A stretch of 64,000 bases of DNA from Stenotrophomonas sp. UBA2629 (GTDB lineage: Bacteria; Pseudomonadota; Gammaproteobacteria; Xanthomonadales; Xanthomonadaceae), in contig DEOB01000004.1 in NCBI GenBank assembly GCA_002359895.1, forward strand, positions 217,601-281,600, given 5' to 3'. Shown here piece by piece: positions 1 through 8,922 of the stretch. Below the pieces are notes generated by a model. The model did no database searches, had not been told where the DNA came from, and worked only from the letters and a program-made list of their open reading frames with translations. Each line of letters opens with the position of its first letter. The stretch's first letter is position 1. The position numbers and the translations under genes are program-made.

Positions 1-17
1 CGTAAACGGGAGAGGGG
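1..17. repeat. Inverted copy of intergenic palindrome half
   Basis: These 17 bases are the exact reverse complement of positions 207-223. The rest of this copy lies outside the window, so its full palindrome cannot be judged. Between the two copies lies a CT/GA-rich and hexamer-repeat region with no credible gene. Such mobile-looking palindromes are common between genes in xanthomonads; this is a description, not a functional claim. Confidence 0.6.
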
Positions 18-127
18 AAAGCTCAGAAGCTCAGAGCTGAAGAGCTGAAAGGCAGCGGCAGAGCTGCCGTCGTCGCTGCCGTTCTTGCGCCTAGGTCTGC
101 CACTACGTCCACATTCGCCTTTACTGC

Positions 128-205
128 GGCTTTGGCTTTGGCTGTGGCTGTGGCTGTGGCTGTGGCTGTGACTTTGGCTGTGGCTGTGGCTGTGGCTGTG
201 GCTAC
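128..205. repeat. GGCTGT hexanucleotide repeat tract
   Basis: A run of 13 six-base units, mostly GGCTGT with GGCTTT, GACTTT and a final GGCTAC variant. Read in one frame it would encode Ala-Val pairs, but no plausible gene uses it. It sits directly before the palindrome at 207-230 and downstream of the mgtE stop, so it is an intergenic microsatellite-like tract that could vary in copy number between strains. Confidence 0.8.
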
Positions 206-206
206 A

Positions 207-230
207 CCCCTCTCCCGTTTACGGGAGAGG
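207..230. repeat. Intergenic palindrome CTCTCCCGT/ACGGGAGAG
   Basis: A 9-bp perfect inverted repeat with a two-base centre at 210-229, followed by a short conserved-looking tail up to about 250. It is an inverted partner of the element at the window start. Located about 57 bases beyond the mgtE stop codon, it could also act as a weak transcript 3' end, but no U-tract follows. Confidence 0.6.
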
Positions 231-286
231 ATGCCGAAGGCAGGTGAGGGCAACGCGGCGACAGCCGTGCCTTTGCCGTTGCCTGC

Positions 287-1657
287 TTACAACAACGTCC
301 CACTCAGAATCATCGCAGCGATGCTGAAGTAGATGACCAAGCCCGTCACGTCCACCAGCGTGGCCACGAAGGGGGCCGAGGCGCTGGCCGGGTCGAAGCC
401 GAGCCGCTTGAGGATGAAGGGCAGCATCGAGCCGGACAGCGAACCAAACGTGACGATGCCCACCAATGCCGCGCCGATGGTCAATGCCAGCAGCACCCAA
501 TGCTCGCCGTAGTCGTGCAGGCCGCCCAGTTGCCAGATGGTGATGCGCACGATGGCCAACAGCCCAAGAATTCCACCCAGCACCACGCCGGTGGGCAACT
601 CGCGTAGTGCCACTTTCCACCAATCGCTCAAACGCAACTCGCGCAGTGCCAGCGAGCGGATCAGCAGGGACGTCGCCTGTGATCCGGAGTTGCCACCCGA
701 GCTCATGATCAACGGGATGAACAAGGTCAGCACCACGGCGCGTGCCAGCTCATCTTCGTAGTGCTGCATGGCGCTGGCGGTGAGCATCTCGCCGAGAAAC
801 AGCACGCTCAGCCAGCCGGCGCGCTTGCGCAGCATCTCGAAAAAGCCGATCTGCATGTATGGCTTGTCCAGCGCTTCCACGCCGCCGAACTTGTGCACGT
901 CCTCGGTGGATTCATCAATCAGCGCGTCCAGAATGTCGTCCACAGTGACGATGCCCAGCATCTGCAGCTGCGCGTCCACCACCGGGATGGCCAGCAGATC
1001 GTGGCGGCGGATCAGCTGCGCCACTTCTTCCTGGTCCAGCAGCGGATCCACCGTGACCGGTGGGTTGGTCTGTGCCACGTCGAGGATGGAATCCTCCGCC
1101 GCACCGGTGATCAACCGGCGCATGGTCACCACCTGCTGCAGCTGCCGCGTCTGCGGGTGCAGCACATAAATGGCGTAGACCGTCTCGCGGCTGCGCTCCA
1201 CTTCGCGAATGTGTTGCAGGGTCTGTGCGACGGTCCAGTCTGCCGGCACGCCGACGAACTCGGTCGTCATCAAGGCGCCGGCGGTGTTGGCCGGATAGCT
1301 CAGCAGCAACTGGATGGACTGGCGCGCTTCCGGCGCCAGCAGTGGAATCAACCGTGCGCGTTCTGCGGCATCCAACTCATGCACGATGTCGGTGGCGCGG
1401 TCGTCCGCCATCAACCCCAGCAGTGCAGCGGCACGGGCCGGCGGCAGCACAGCCACCAGATCACCGGCGCGGTGCAGCTCCGGTGCTTCCAGCAGTTTGA
1501 CCGCGCGCGGCAACGGCAATGCCGCCAGCGTGTCGGCAGCCAGCGGGAGCGTGAGTGTGTTGAGGTATTCCACCGCGTCGGCGGTGTTGAAACCGGCAAG
1601 GGGCGCGCTGAGCGTGGCCGCATCGACCACCGGGCGCAGGAGCTGCTTCTGGTTCAT
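287..1657 (-). CDS. mgtE: Magnesium transporter MgtE
   Basis: Membrane channel/transporter for Mg2+ (and Co2+). The 456-residue protein has the family order: an acidic helical N domain (about 30-150), a CBS pair (about 150-275, including the stretch VTVDDILDALIDE) and a C-terminal block of five membrane segments (about 300-456) with the conserved GGNSGSQATSL. Length is normal for MgtE. I chose the ATG at 1657, which gives MNQKQLL; an upstream in-frame GTG would add 14 unlikely residues. Known MgtE is gated by Mg2+ bound at the N/CBS domains. Transcribed alone, divergent from the antiporter gene; no Mg2+ riboswitch was recognised upstream. Confidence 0.95.
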   Translation of the reverse strand: MNQKQLLRPVVDAATLSAPLAGFNTADAVEYLNTLTLPLAADTLAALPLPRAVKLLEAPELHRAGDLVAVLPPARAAALLGLMADDRATDIVHELDAAERARLIPLLAPEARQSIQLLLSYPANTAGALMTTEFVGVPADWTVAQTLQHIREVERSRETVYAIYVLHPQTRQLQQVVTMRRLITGAAEDSILDVAQTNPPVTVDPLLDQEEVAQLIRRHDLLAIPVVDAQLQMLGIVTVDDILDALIDESTEDVHKFGGVEALDKPYMQIGFFEMLRKRAGWLSVLFLGEMLTASAMQHYEDELARAVVLTLFIPLIMSSGGNSGSQATSLLIRSLALRELRLSDWWKVALRELPTGVVLGGILGLLAIVRITIWQLGGLHDYGEHWVLLALTIGAALVGIVTFGSLSGSMLPFILKRLGFDPASASAPFVATLVDVTGLVIYFSIAAMILSGTLL

Positions 1658-1912
1658 GTTGGTTCGCCTGTTTGCGTTGCGACCACGCAACACCCGCACT
1701 GACGAACCGGCCCACTCAGGCGTTCATCACCGCTGGCGTCGATCGAGGTCGACTTCTACTGTCGCTTGACATGGGTTGGACTCCGGAAAAGTGCTGCGGC
1801 AATAGCGGCAGCGGCGTGAGTCTGGCCCTGTTGACGGGTAGGGTCAACCCGCGCCTGCACGTCATCGCCTGCCAATTGGGCCGCCATTCGTTCTCGTTGA
1901 CGGCGCAACCCG

Positions 1913-1918
1913 CATAAT
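1913..1918 (+). promoter_or_regulatory. Candidate -10 box (CATAAT) of the antiporter gene
   Basis: CATAAT lies in the 322-base divergent stretch 1658-1979 between mgtE and the antiporter gene. No good -35 is seen at 16-18 bases. If used, transcription starts near 1925, which rules out the earliest in-frame start codon (1917). The stretch also contains an inverted repeat GTTGAC/GTCAAC near 1829-1847; otherwise nothing was recognised in it. Confidence 0.4.
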
Positions 1919-1979
1919 GACGCGGGCCGGTTTCGCTGTGATGCCGGTGCATCTGCACAGCCATACGGAGCACGGTTTC

Positions 1980-3776
1980 ATGCATAGCGGCGGTCTCGAA
2001 CTGGCTTTGGTCCTGCTGCTTGCCGCAGTGATTGCAGTGCCGGTGTTCAAGCGCTTCGGACTGGGTGCGGTGCTGGGCTACCTGGCCGCAGGCGTGGTGT
2101 TGGGCCCCCATGTGCTGGGCTTCGTGCAGGATGCCGACCGCATTCTCAACGCGGCCGAAATCGGCGTGGTGATGTTGCTGTTCCTGATCGGGCTGGAGTT
2201 GTCGCCGTCACGGTTGATGGTGATGCGGCGGCCGGTGTTCGGCGGCGGCAGCGTACAGGTGCTGCTCACCGCCAGCGTGCTGGGCGGGCTGCTACTGATG
2301 TACGACCTCCATTGGAAGAGCGCGCTGGTGATCGGCACCGCATTGGCGCTGTCGTCCACCGCGGTGGGCCTGCAGCTGCTGTCCGAACACAAAGCCCTGA
2401 ACAGCGATTACGGACGCTTCGGTTTTGCGATCCTGCTGTTTCAGGATCTGATCGCCATCCCGCTGCTGGCGGCCATTCCGCTGCTGGGTGGCGTGCGCAA
2501 CGAAACACTGACATGGCAGGACGCCGGCATCGCGCTGGGCGTGCTGGCCTTGGTGATCGTGCTGGGCCGGCCGGTGTTGCGGCGGCTGTTCGCAATCGTG
2601 GCGCGCACGCGCATGCCCGAGGTGTTCACCGCCACCGCGTTGCTGGTGGTGTTGGGCACGGCATGGATCATGACCGAGGCCGGGCTCAGCGCCAGCCTGG
2701 GCGCGTTCGTGGCCGGTGTGCTGTTGGCCGATTCCGAATTCCGCCACGAGATCGAATCGCAGATCGAACCGTTCAAAGGCCTGCTGCTTGGCCTGTTCTT
2801 CATCGCCGTGGGCATGGGCATCGACCTGCAACGCGTGGCGGCCGAGCCGTTGTTGATTGCCGGTGGCGTGGCGGTGCTGCTGCTGGTGAAGTTTTCCATC
2901 CTGCTCGGCCTTGGCATGGCCGCGCGCATGCCGCTGCGCAGTGCGTTGATGCTGGGCAGCGTGCTGTGGCTGGGCGGTGAGTTTGCATTTGTGGTGTTCA
3001 ACGAAGCCCAGCGCGCGCACCTGTTGGGCCGCATCAATCACGACCGTCTGGTTGCGGTGGTAAGCCTATCGATGGCGATCACGCCGTTGTTGATGATCGT
3101 GCTGCAGCGCGCTCTGCAGCTGCGCAAGCCCGAGGCCCGCCCGGAACATGCACCGGACGAAGCCCTGAAGGATGTCGACGCACAACGGCCGCAGGTGCTG
3201 ATTGCCGGCATGGGCCGCTTTGGCCAGGTGGTGGCGCGCGTGTTGACCGCCCAGCGCATTCCGTTCGTGGCACTGGAGGCCGACCCGGGAACCGTGGAAG
3301 ACCTGCGCCGCTTCGGAAGCCAGCTGTACTACGGCGACCCCACCCGTCCGGAACTGCTGCGCTCGGCCGGCTCCGAGCACATCCGCGTCTTCGTGATGGC
3401 CATGGACGACCCGGATACCAACCTGCGCGCGGTGCGCCTGGTACGCCGCATGTATCCCGGCGCGACGGTGCTGGCGCGTGCGCGCAACCGCCAGCACGCC
3501 TGGAAGCTGCTGGACATGTCGGCCGAGCCGATCCGCGAAGTCTTTGGTTCCAGCCTGGAAACCAGCGAGCGCGTGCTGACCGCATTGGGCATTCCCGCAG
3601 CGGTGGCGCGCGACCATGTGCAGCGTTTCCGCGAGCATGACGAACAACTGCTCAAGGCCCAGCATCTGGTCTACGACGACGAAGCTGCGGTAATCCAGAC
3701 CTCACGCGATGCGCGTGCCGACCTGATGCATCTGTTTGAGGCCGATGCCGGCGACAGCACGCCCAGCGAGAAATAA
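1980..3776 (+). CDS. KefB/KefC-type monovalent cation:proton antiporter (CPA2)
   Basis: Inner-membrane K+ (or Na+)/H+ antiporter of the CPA2 family. The 598-residue protein has 12-13 membrane segments (about 5-385) with the KefB-like FGLGAVLGYLAAG and SSTAVGLQLL motifs, then a cytosolic RCK/TrkA-N Rossmann domain beginning at about residue 405 (AGMGRFGQVVARVL). It resembles E. coli KefB from memory over its whole length. Start chosen at the ATG at 1980 because GGAG lies nine bases upstream and the protein then begins like the family; ATG 1941 is an alternative. No KefG/KefF partner gene lies beside it, so glutathione gating is not shown. Confidence 0.9.
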   Translation: MHSGGLELALVLLLAAVIAVPVFKRFGLGAVLGYLAAGVVLGPHVLGFVQDADRILNAAEIGVVMLLFLIGLELSPSRLMVMRRPVFGGGSVQVLLTASVLGGLLLMYDLHWKSALVIGTALALSSTAVGLQLLSEHKALNSDYGRFGFAILLFQDLIAIPLLAAIPLLGGVRNETLTWQDAGIALGVLALVIVLGRPVLRRLFAIVARTRMPEVFTATALLVVLGTAWIMTEAGLSASLGAFVAGVLLADSEFRHEIESQIEPFKGLLLGLFFIAVGMGIDLQRVAAEPLLIAGGVAVLLLVKFSILLGLGMAARMPLRSALMLGSVLWLGGEFAFVVFNEAQRAHLLGRINHDRLVAVVSLSMAITPLLMIVLQRALQLRKPEARPEHAPDEALKDVDAQRPQVLIAGMGRFGQVVARVLTAQRIPFVALEADPGTVEDLRRFGSQLYYGDPTRPELLRSAGSEHIRVFVMAMDDPDTNLRAVRLVRRMYPGATVLARARNRQHAWKLLDMSAEPIREVFGSSLETSERVLTALGIPAAVARDHVQRFREHDEQLLKAQHLVYDDEAAVIQTSRDARADLMHLFEADAGDSTPSEK

Positions 3777-3788
3777 GCCCGCGTCCCG

Positions 3789-3857
3789 GTAGTGCGCAGC
3801 CATGCTGCGCTGAAGCCTTATTGATGATGCCGCCTGCCGAGCGTGGCTCGGCGCTAC
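3789..3857. repeat. SMAG-type repeat pair (GTAG palindromes, head to head)
   Basis: Two palindromes each begin with GTAG: GTAG-T-GCGCAGC-CAT-GCTGCGC at 3789-3810 and, on the opposite strand, GTAG-C-GCCGAGCCACGCTCGGC at 3857-3836. This is the layout of SMAG elements described in Stenotrophomonas maltophilia. The pair sits between the convergent ends of the antiporter gene and the ankyrin gene, where it may serve as a bidirectional transcript end. Confidence 0.8.
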
Positions 3858-3878
3858 AGGGTCAGCGGGCGGCGATGC

Positions 3879-6800
3879 TCAACCGCGGTCGCGCAGGAAG
3901 CGCGCCATTGACGACACGCCCGGCACGGCCGGTTCGAACTCACCGGCCACGTCGATGAAGCCGCGCATGATGGCGATGTCGCGCGGGCTGCGGTTGATCG
4001 CGTCACGCATATCCGGGTCGGCGCCGGCACGCAGCAGGCGTTGCACCAGCAATGGCAGGCCATGCAGCGCGGCCAGATGCAGCGGGCCGAAGCCGCGCGG
4101 ATCACGCACGTCCAGCGACACGTCTTCGTCCAACAGACGCTCCACCGCAGCCAACACCACATGTTCGTCGCAGACGGTGCCCGGCTCGGCGCGCGCGCCC
4201 AACAGCAACAACAGCGGCGTGACCGTGCCTGCCGAGGCTTGGTCCGGCTCCGCGCCGGCCAACAGCAGGGTGTCGAGCAACGCCAGCAGACGGGCGCGAT
4301 CGCGCGAAGTGAAGCCGTACAACGCGGCGCAATGCAGCGGTGCCAGTTGCTGGTCATCACCGGCATGCACATTGGCGCCGGCAGTGAGCAGGCGCGCGAC
4401 GATGTCGGCCATGCCCAAGGCGGCGGCCAGCATCAGCACGGTGACGCCACCGGGCAAGCGGTGTTCAAGCTGTGCGCCGGCATTAAGCAGCGCGGCGACG
4501 ATCTCGGTCTGGCGCATGCTCACCGCCGCCGACAACGGCGTGGCACCACTGGCAGCGGCGTGCTGCGGCTCGGCGCCGCGTGAAAGCAGCAGGTCAACCA
4601 CAGCAGCATGGCCGCCACCGGCAGCACGCAGCAGGCCGGTACAGCCCTGCGCATCCACCGCATCCACCGCAAACCCCAGGTTGATCAGGCGGCGTACCGC
4701 ATCGGCATCACCGGCCATGGCGGCGGCAGGCACGTCGGCCTCGCGCAGCGCGCGCAGCGGCAACGACCAGCCGCGCCAGTCCAGCCAATCGGCCAGATCA
4801 CGGCGACCACTGGACAGCGCAACGCCCAGCGGCGTCTGTCCGTCGGCGGCGCGTGCGTCGGGCGAAGCGCCCTGCAGCAGCAGCAGTTTCAACGAGGCCT
4901 CGCGCGCCAACGCAGTGGCCAGATGCAGCGCGGTCATGCCATGGCTGTCGCGCGCTTCGCGGTCGATGCCGTTGAGCAGCAGGGCCTGCTGCAACTTCAA
5001 CCAACCCAGGCGCACCGCCAGCGACAAGGCGGGGTCGCCGGCCGGCGACGGCGCATAGGGATCCGCGCCCCGCTCCAGCAACTCCAACGCAAATTGTTCG
5101 GTGCCACGCGAGCCATGATCGTGCTGCGCGCAGGCGGCGAGCAGGCGGGTCAGACCACCGCGACCAGCCGGCGAAACGCCGTGCTTGAGCAGCACCTGCA
5201 ACGTAGCAATCGCATCCACGCCGCGCGACAGCAGCGCGAACATTGGTGTGTCATAACAGGCATCGCGCACTTCCGGCGCGGCGCCGTGGCTCAGCAGCCA
5301 ATCGACCACGCGCGGCTGCAGGGCCAGTTCCGGGTCGTGCAGCAGGCCACCCAGTTCATCGGCGGCGCACAGGCGGGCCATCGGCGCCATGCCTTCGACA
5401 TTGCCGAACACCAGGGCTTCGCGCAGCAAGGCCAGCGGTGCGCGGTCGTTGAGCACCGGCATGGCTTCGCCGGTTTCACTGCCTTCGGCCGATGCGTTGG
5501 CGGCATCACTGACCGCTGCGGGCAGCGGATACGCCGGATCCAACAGCGTAACGATGCTCCAACGCCCGGCGGCAGCAGCGTGGTCGATGGCACGGCGGCC
5601 ATCGCTGCCCACGCTGTCGGCGGAAACACCCAGATCAAGCAGACGCTTGATCAGCGCAGCCGACACCTGCTCGGCACGGCAGGCCAACAGCACGGCATTG
5701 CTGCCTTCACCATCAACGGCGCTGACATCGGGCTGATGTGCAAGCAGGCGCTCCAGCACGCCGGCATGGCCCTGCGAAGCCGCGTCCAGCCACGGCGTAC
5801 GCCCGGCGGCGTCGCGTGGCTCGATGTTGGCACCGGCATTGAGCAGGGTTTCGACAATATCGGCATGGCCGGCCAAGGCCGCCTCGTGCAGCGCGCTGCG
5901 GCGCTGGCGGTCACGCGCATCCAAGCGCGCCTTGTGCTTGAGCAGCAACTGCACGCCGGCCGGATCGTCATCATCGGTTGCCGCTGCCGGCACCAGCACC
6001 GGCACACCGTCAACCGGCTCGACCTTGGCGCCGCGCTCCAGCAGAAATCTGGCCAAGCGCCAATTACCGGCCTGGCAGGCCACGGCAAGCGGGCTGTGGC
6101 CATCGTTGTTCAGCGCATCCACCTCGGCAGCGGCATCGCGCAGCAGCGCGGCAACACCGGGATCGGAACTGCGTGCGGCGTGGTGCAGCGGGGTGTTGCC
6201 ATCGGCGTCGGTGGCGCGCGGGTCAGCGCCATTGGCGAGCAGGGTCATCACCGCTTCCGGGCGACCGTGCCAGCTGTCGCGGGTGGCGGCCAGCAGTGGC
6301 GTCATGCCGCGATGCGACTGGTTGACGTCCACACCACGGCTGATCAGCTGGCGCAGCAGACGCAGGTCCGGCAATACCGCCGCCAGCACCGCCAGGCTGC
6401 GCTGGTCGCGCGAGTCCTGCGGTGGTTGCGCCTGTGGGTCCGCACCGGCATCGAGCAGCTGCAGCGCGCGGTCAACGCGGCCACTGCGCGCGGCGTCGAA
6501 CAACTGCGGCACCCATTCGTGCTGCGCCAGCGGCTCCAACGGCACCGGCCCGGCAAGCGCCTCGGCGAAAGGATCAAACGCGGGCGCTTGCTCCACGGCA
6601 GCGACGGCAGGGGCGGCGCGCATGCCCTGAAGCAGGTAATGCAGCAACGGCGCCAACAACGCCGTGGCGATGGCCAACGGCCAACGCAGCGCCTCGCCCA
6701 CCAGCCCCGGCCACGCCGGGGTCACTACGGCAGCGCACAGCAGCAACAGAATTGCCGCCGCGCCCACGCCTTGCCAGGAGTCCAGCCCACGGCCGGCCAG

Positions 6801-7211
6801 CGCCTGCGACTGCTCGCGCAGTGAACCACCGTCGCGCTCCAGCGCATGCCACAACGGCCAGGTGCGCCACAGCGCCAGCAATGCCACGCTTACCGCAACG
6901 CTCAACGCCAGCACCGCGGCCAGACTGCCACTGTCGTGCAACGCGGCCAGCGGCCAGGACACCAGCAACGCGACCACGGCCGAACCTGCGGCCCATAACG
7001 CCAGCAGGCCGGGGACGTCACGCTTGAGCACCTCCGCCGGCGCCGACGGCGCGCGGCTTCGGCGCAGCCATGACAAGCCCAGCGCGAACGCCGGTTGCGC
7101 CAGCACACCGCAGACAGCCGCCACCACACCGCCCAGAGCGGTGACCAAAGTCAGCAGCAGACCAAGCGTCAGCGCGATGGCAATGCTGCGGGTACGCAGG
7201 GTTTCAGTCAT
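3879..7211 (-). CDS. Membrane-anchored ankyrin-repeat protein (1,110 aa)
   Basis: The first ~215 residues hold about six hydrophobic membrane segments; the remaining ~890 residues are a long array of ankyrin repeats, seen as recurring units such as DADGNTPLHHAARS, DAAGRTPWLDAASQGH and DSHGMTALHLATALA. The ankyrin array presumably is a cytosolic protein-binding platform. No enzymatic motif was found. It overlaps the end of ycgL by 8 nt, so the two form an operon. Large ankyrin proteins occur in Xanthomonadaceae, but I do not know a function for this one. The frame is intact throughout. Confidence 0.85.
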   Translation of the reverse strand: MTETLRTRSIAIALTLGLLLTLVTALGGVVAAVCGVLAQPAFALGLSWLRRSRAPSAPAEVLKRDVPGLLALWAAGSAVVALLVSWPLAALHDSGSLAAVLALSVAVSVALLALWRTWPLWHALERDGGSLREQSQALAGRGLDSWQGVGAAAILLLLCAAVVTPAWPGLVGEALRWPLAIATALLAPLLHYLLQGMRAAPAVAAVEQAPAFDPFAEALAGPVPLEPLAQHEWVPQLFDAARSGRVDRALQLLDAGADPQAQPPQDSRDQRSLAVLAAVLPDLRLLRQLISRGVDVNQSHRGMTPLLAATRDSWHGRPEAVMTLLANGADPRATDADGNTPLHHAARSSDPGVAALLRDAAAEVDALNNDGHSPLAVACQAGNWRLARFLLERGAKVEPVDGVPVLVPAAATDDDDPAGVQLLLKHKARLDARDRQRRSALHEAALAGHADIVETLLNAGANIEPRDAAGRTPWLDAASQGHAGVLERLLAHQPDVSAVDGEGSNAVLLACRAEQVSAALIKRLLDLGVSADSVGSDGRRAIDHAAAAGRWSIVTLLDPAYPLPAAVSDAANASAEGSETGEAMPVLNDRAPLALLREALVFGNVEGMAPMARLCAADELGGLLHDPELALQPRVVDWLLSHGAAPEVRDACYDTPMFALLSRGVDAIATLQVLLKHGVSPAGRGGLTRLLAACAQHDHGSRGTEQFALELLERGADPYAPSPAGDPALSLAVRLGWLKLQQALLLNGIDREARDSHGMTALHLATALAREASLKLLLLQGASPDARAADGQTPLGVALSSGRRDLADWLDWRGWSLPLRALREADVPAAAMAGDADAVRRLINLGFAVDAVDAQGCTGLLRAAGGGHAAVVDLLLSRGAEPQHAAASGATPLSAAVSMRQTEIVAALLNAGAQLEHRLPGGVTVLMLAAALGMADIVARLLTAGANVHAGDDQQLAPLHCAALYGFTSRDRARLLALLDTLLLAGAEPDQASAGTVTPLLLLLGARAEPGTVCDEHVVLAAVERLLDEDVSLDVRDPRGFGPLHLAALHGLPLLVQRLLRAGADPDMRDAINRSPRDIAIMRGFIDVAGEFEPAVPGVSSMARFLRDRG

Positions 7212-7479
7212 CGCGACCGTCGATGCGCGGGATCTTCACCGGCGCCAACGGTAGCGGTGGCAGTTGCAGGTGGAAACCGTGAGCGGCCAGGTTGGCGCGC
7301 ACTTGGGCGGCGTCAACCTGGGCCAAGCGACGCTCCGGTGTCAGCGCCACCTCCAGAATGAAGGCGAACGGCGCCAACGACTCCCCCACCGAGGCGGGAA
7401 TGGCTTCGAAATCATCACGTTTGGCAAGGTAGACATAGGTGTCTGGCTTGCGTTGGCTTTTATAGACGTAGGCTTGCAT
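7204..7479 (-). CDS. YcgL domain-containing protein
   Basis: A 91-residue protein starting MQAYVYKSQRKPDTYVYL, matching the small YcgL family (about 90-110 residues, cytosolic, function not established). It is the first gene of the two-gene unit with the ankyrin protein; its stop codon lies inside the start of the next gene (8-nt overlap). Family identification is from the N-terminal motif and length. It is divergent from the ketosynthase gene of the pigment cluster. Confidence 0.85.
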   Translation of the reverse strand: MQAYVYKSQRKPDTYVYLAKRDDFEAIPASVGESLAPFAFILEVALTPERRLAQVDAAQVRANLAAHGFHLQLPPLPLAPVKIPRIDGRDD

Positions 7480-7671
7480 GTCAGCGGGCTTGGCCCTGCC
7501 TGAGAATTCAGGGATTGTGTCGGAAAGTTGGCGCTTGCGGAAGGCGCAAGCATAAAGGAGGCGCGTTATTGCGGGCGTTGACGTTCATTCTAGGCGTTTG
7601 GCGGCGCTCACCACCGGACCTTCACGCATGCCGCACCAATGCTTGTCCGGCCATTCATGGTGAAGCGTCAA

Positions 7672-7677
7672 TATACT
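7672..7677 (+). promoter_or_regulatory. Candidate -10 box (TATACT) of the pigment KS-CLF-GT operon
   Basis: TATACT stands 30 bases before the preferred GTG start of the ketosynthase, with GGAAG (7697-7701) as SD in between. No clear -35 is present at 16-18 bases. If real, this box makes the more upstream in-frame start codons (7639, 7657) untranscribed and supports the start at 7708. Confidence 0.4.
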
Positions 7678-7707
7678 CACGCCCCATCCAAACCGTGGAA
7701 GCCCAGC

Positions 7708-8919
7708 GTGCCCCCTGACCTTGCCTCGCCTCTGAACATCCTTGCCTACACCGCGACCACGGCCGTCGGCGCAGGGTTGAATGCGCAAAGGGATGCTCTG
7801 CGGACGAGGCGCAGCGGTCTGCGGCGCAATGATTTCGGCAACGACCCGCTGGACTGCTGGATCGGCCGCGTGGACGGTGTCGAAGAAGTCGTGCTGCCTT
7901 CGCACCTTGCCAACTATGCATGCCGCAACAACGCGCTGGCATGGATGGCGCTGCAGCAGGACGGCATCAATACCGCCATCGAGCAGGTGCGTGACCGCTA
8001 CGGCGCGGCGCGGGTGGCGGTGGTGATGGGCACCTCCACCTCCAGCATCGGTGCCACCGAGGAAGCCTATGCGCGCCTTGAGACAGACACCGACGGCAAC
8101 ACGCACTTTCCAGCCGACCTGCAGCGCCCTCACATTCACACCCCGCATGCTCTGGGTGACTTCGTGCAGGCGGCCACCGGCCTGCACGGTCCGTGCATCA
8201 CCGTTGCCACCGCGTGCTCGTCCAGCGCCAAGGTGTTTGCCCAGGCCGCGCGCCTGATCCAGGCCGGGCTGGTCGATGCCGCTTTGGTCGGCGGTGTCGA
8301 TACGCTCTGTGGCAGCGTGTTGTTCGGCTTCAACGCCCTGCAGCTGGTGGCACCCACGCCTTGCCAACCGTTTGATGCGCGTCGGGTGGGGCTGTCACTT
8401 GGCGAGGCCGGCGGCTTCGCCGTGCTTGAACGTGCCAACGGCCCCACGACCGGCCTGCAGCTGCGCGGTTATGGCGAATCCAGCGACGCCCATCACATGT
8501 CAGCGCCGCATCCCGAAGGCCTCGGCGCCAGGCTGGCAATGCAGGCAGCCCTGCAGCGTGCAGGCATCAGCGCCGCTGACGTGGGCTATCTGAACCTGCA
8601 TGGCACCTCCACGCCGGCCAACGACAGCATCGAAGCCGCTGCGGTGGCCACGTTGTTTCCCGCCACCCTGCACGCCAGCTCCACCAAGGGCTGGACTGGC
8701 CACACCTTGGGCGCGGCCGGCATCGTCGAAACGGTCATTGCGCTGCTGGCGCTGAATGACGGCCTGCTGCCCGGCACGCTCAACAGCGAAATTCCGGACC
8801 CGGCCTGCGGGCCGCAGATCCGCTTTGACAATGCCCACGCGGACATCCGTTTCGCGATGAACAACTCTTTCGGCTTCGGCGGCAACAACTGCTCGCTGGT
8901 ATTTGGCAAGGCGGGATAA
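7708..8919 (+). CDS. Aryl-polyene beta-ketoacyl-ACP synthase (ApeO-like)
   Basis: Condensing enzyme of aryl-polyene (xanthomonadin-type) pigment assembly, working as a KS:CLF pair with the next gene. The 403-residue protein has the thiolase fold of FabF: active-site Cys at about residue 170 in VATACSSSAKVF, the first His in NLHGTSTPANDS, the second in TKGWTGHTLGAAG and the C-terminal NNSFGFGGNN. GTG at 7708 was chosen because GGAAG lies six bases upstream and the fold begins at once (PLNILAYTATTAVG); an in-frame ATG at 7639 would add 23 residues. Only three bases separate it from the chain-length-factor gene. Confidence 0.9.
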   Translation: MPPDLASPLNILAYTATTAVGAGLNAQRDALRTRRSGLRRNDFGNDPLDCWIGRVDGVEEVVLPSHLANYACRNNALAWMALQQDGINTAIEQVRDRYGAARVAVVMGTSTSSIGATEEAYARLETDTDGNTHFPADLQRPHIHTPHALGDFVQAATGLHGPCITVATACSSSAKVFAQAARLIQAGLVDAALVGGVDTLCGSVLFGFNALQLVAPTPCQPFDARRVGLSLGEAGGFAVLERANGPTTGLQLRGYGESSDAHHMSAPHPEGLGARLAMQAALQRAGISAADVGYLNLHGTSTPANDSIEAAAVATLFPATLHASSTKGWTGHTLGAAGIVETVIALLALNDGLLPGTLNSEIPDPACGPQIRFDNAHADIRFAMNNSFGFGGNNCSLVFGKAG

Positions 8920-8922
8920 GAC

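Noticed and set aside
7204..7211. Possible frameshift between ycgL and the ankyrin gene
   Set aside because: The 8-nt overlap joins two independent families, each complete at its ends; this is ordinary operon overlap.
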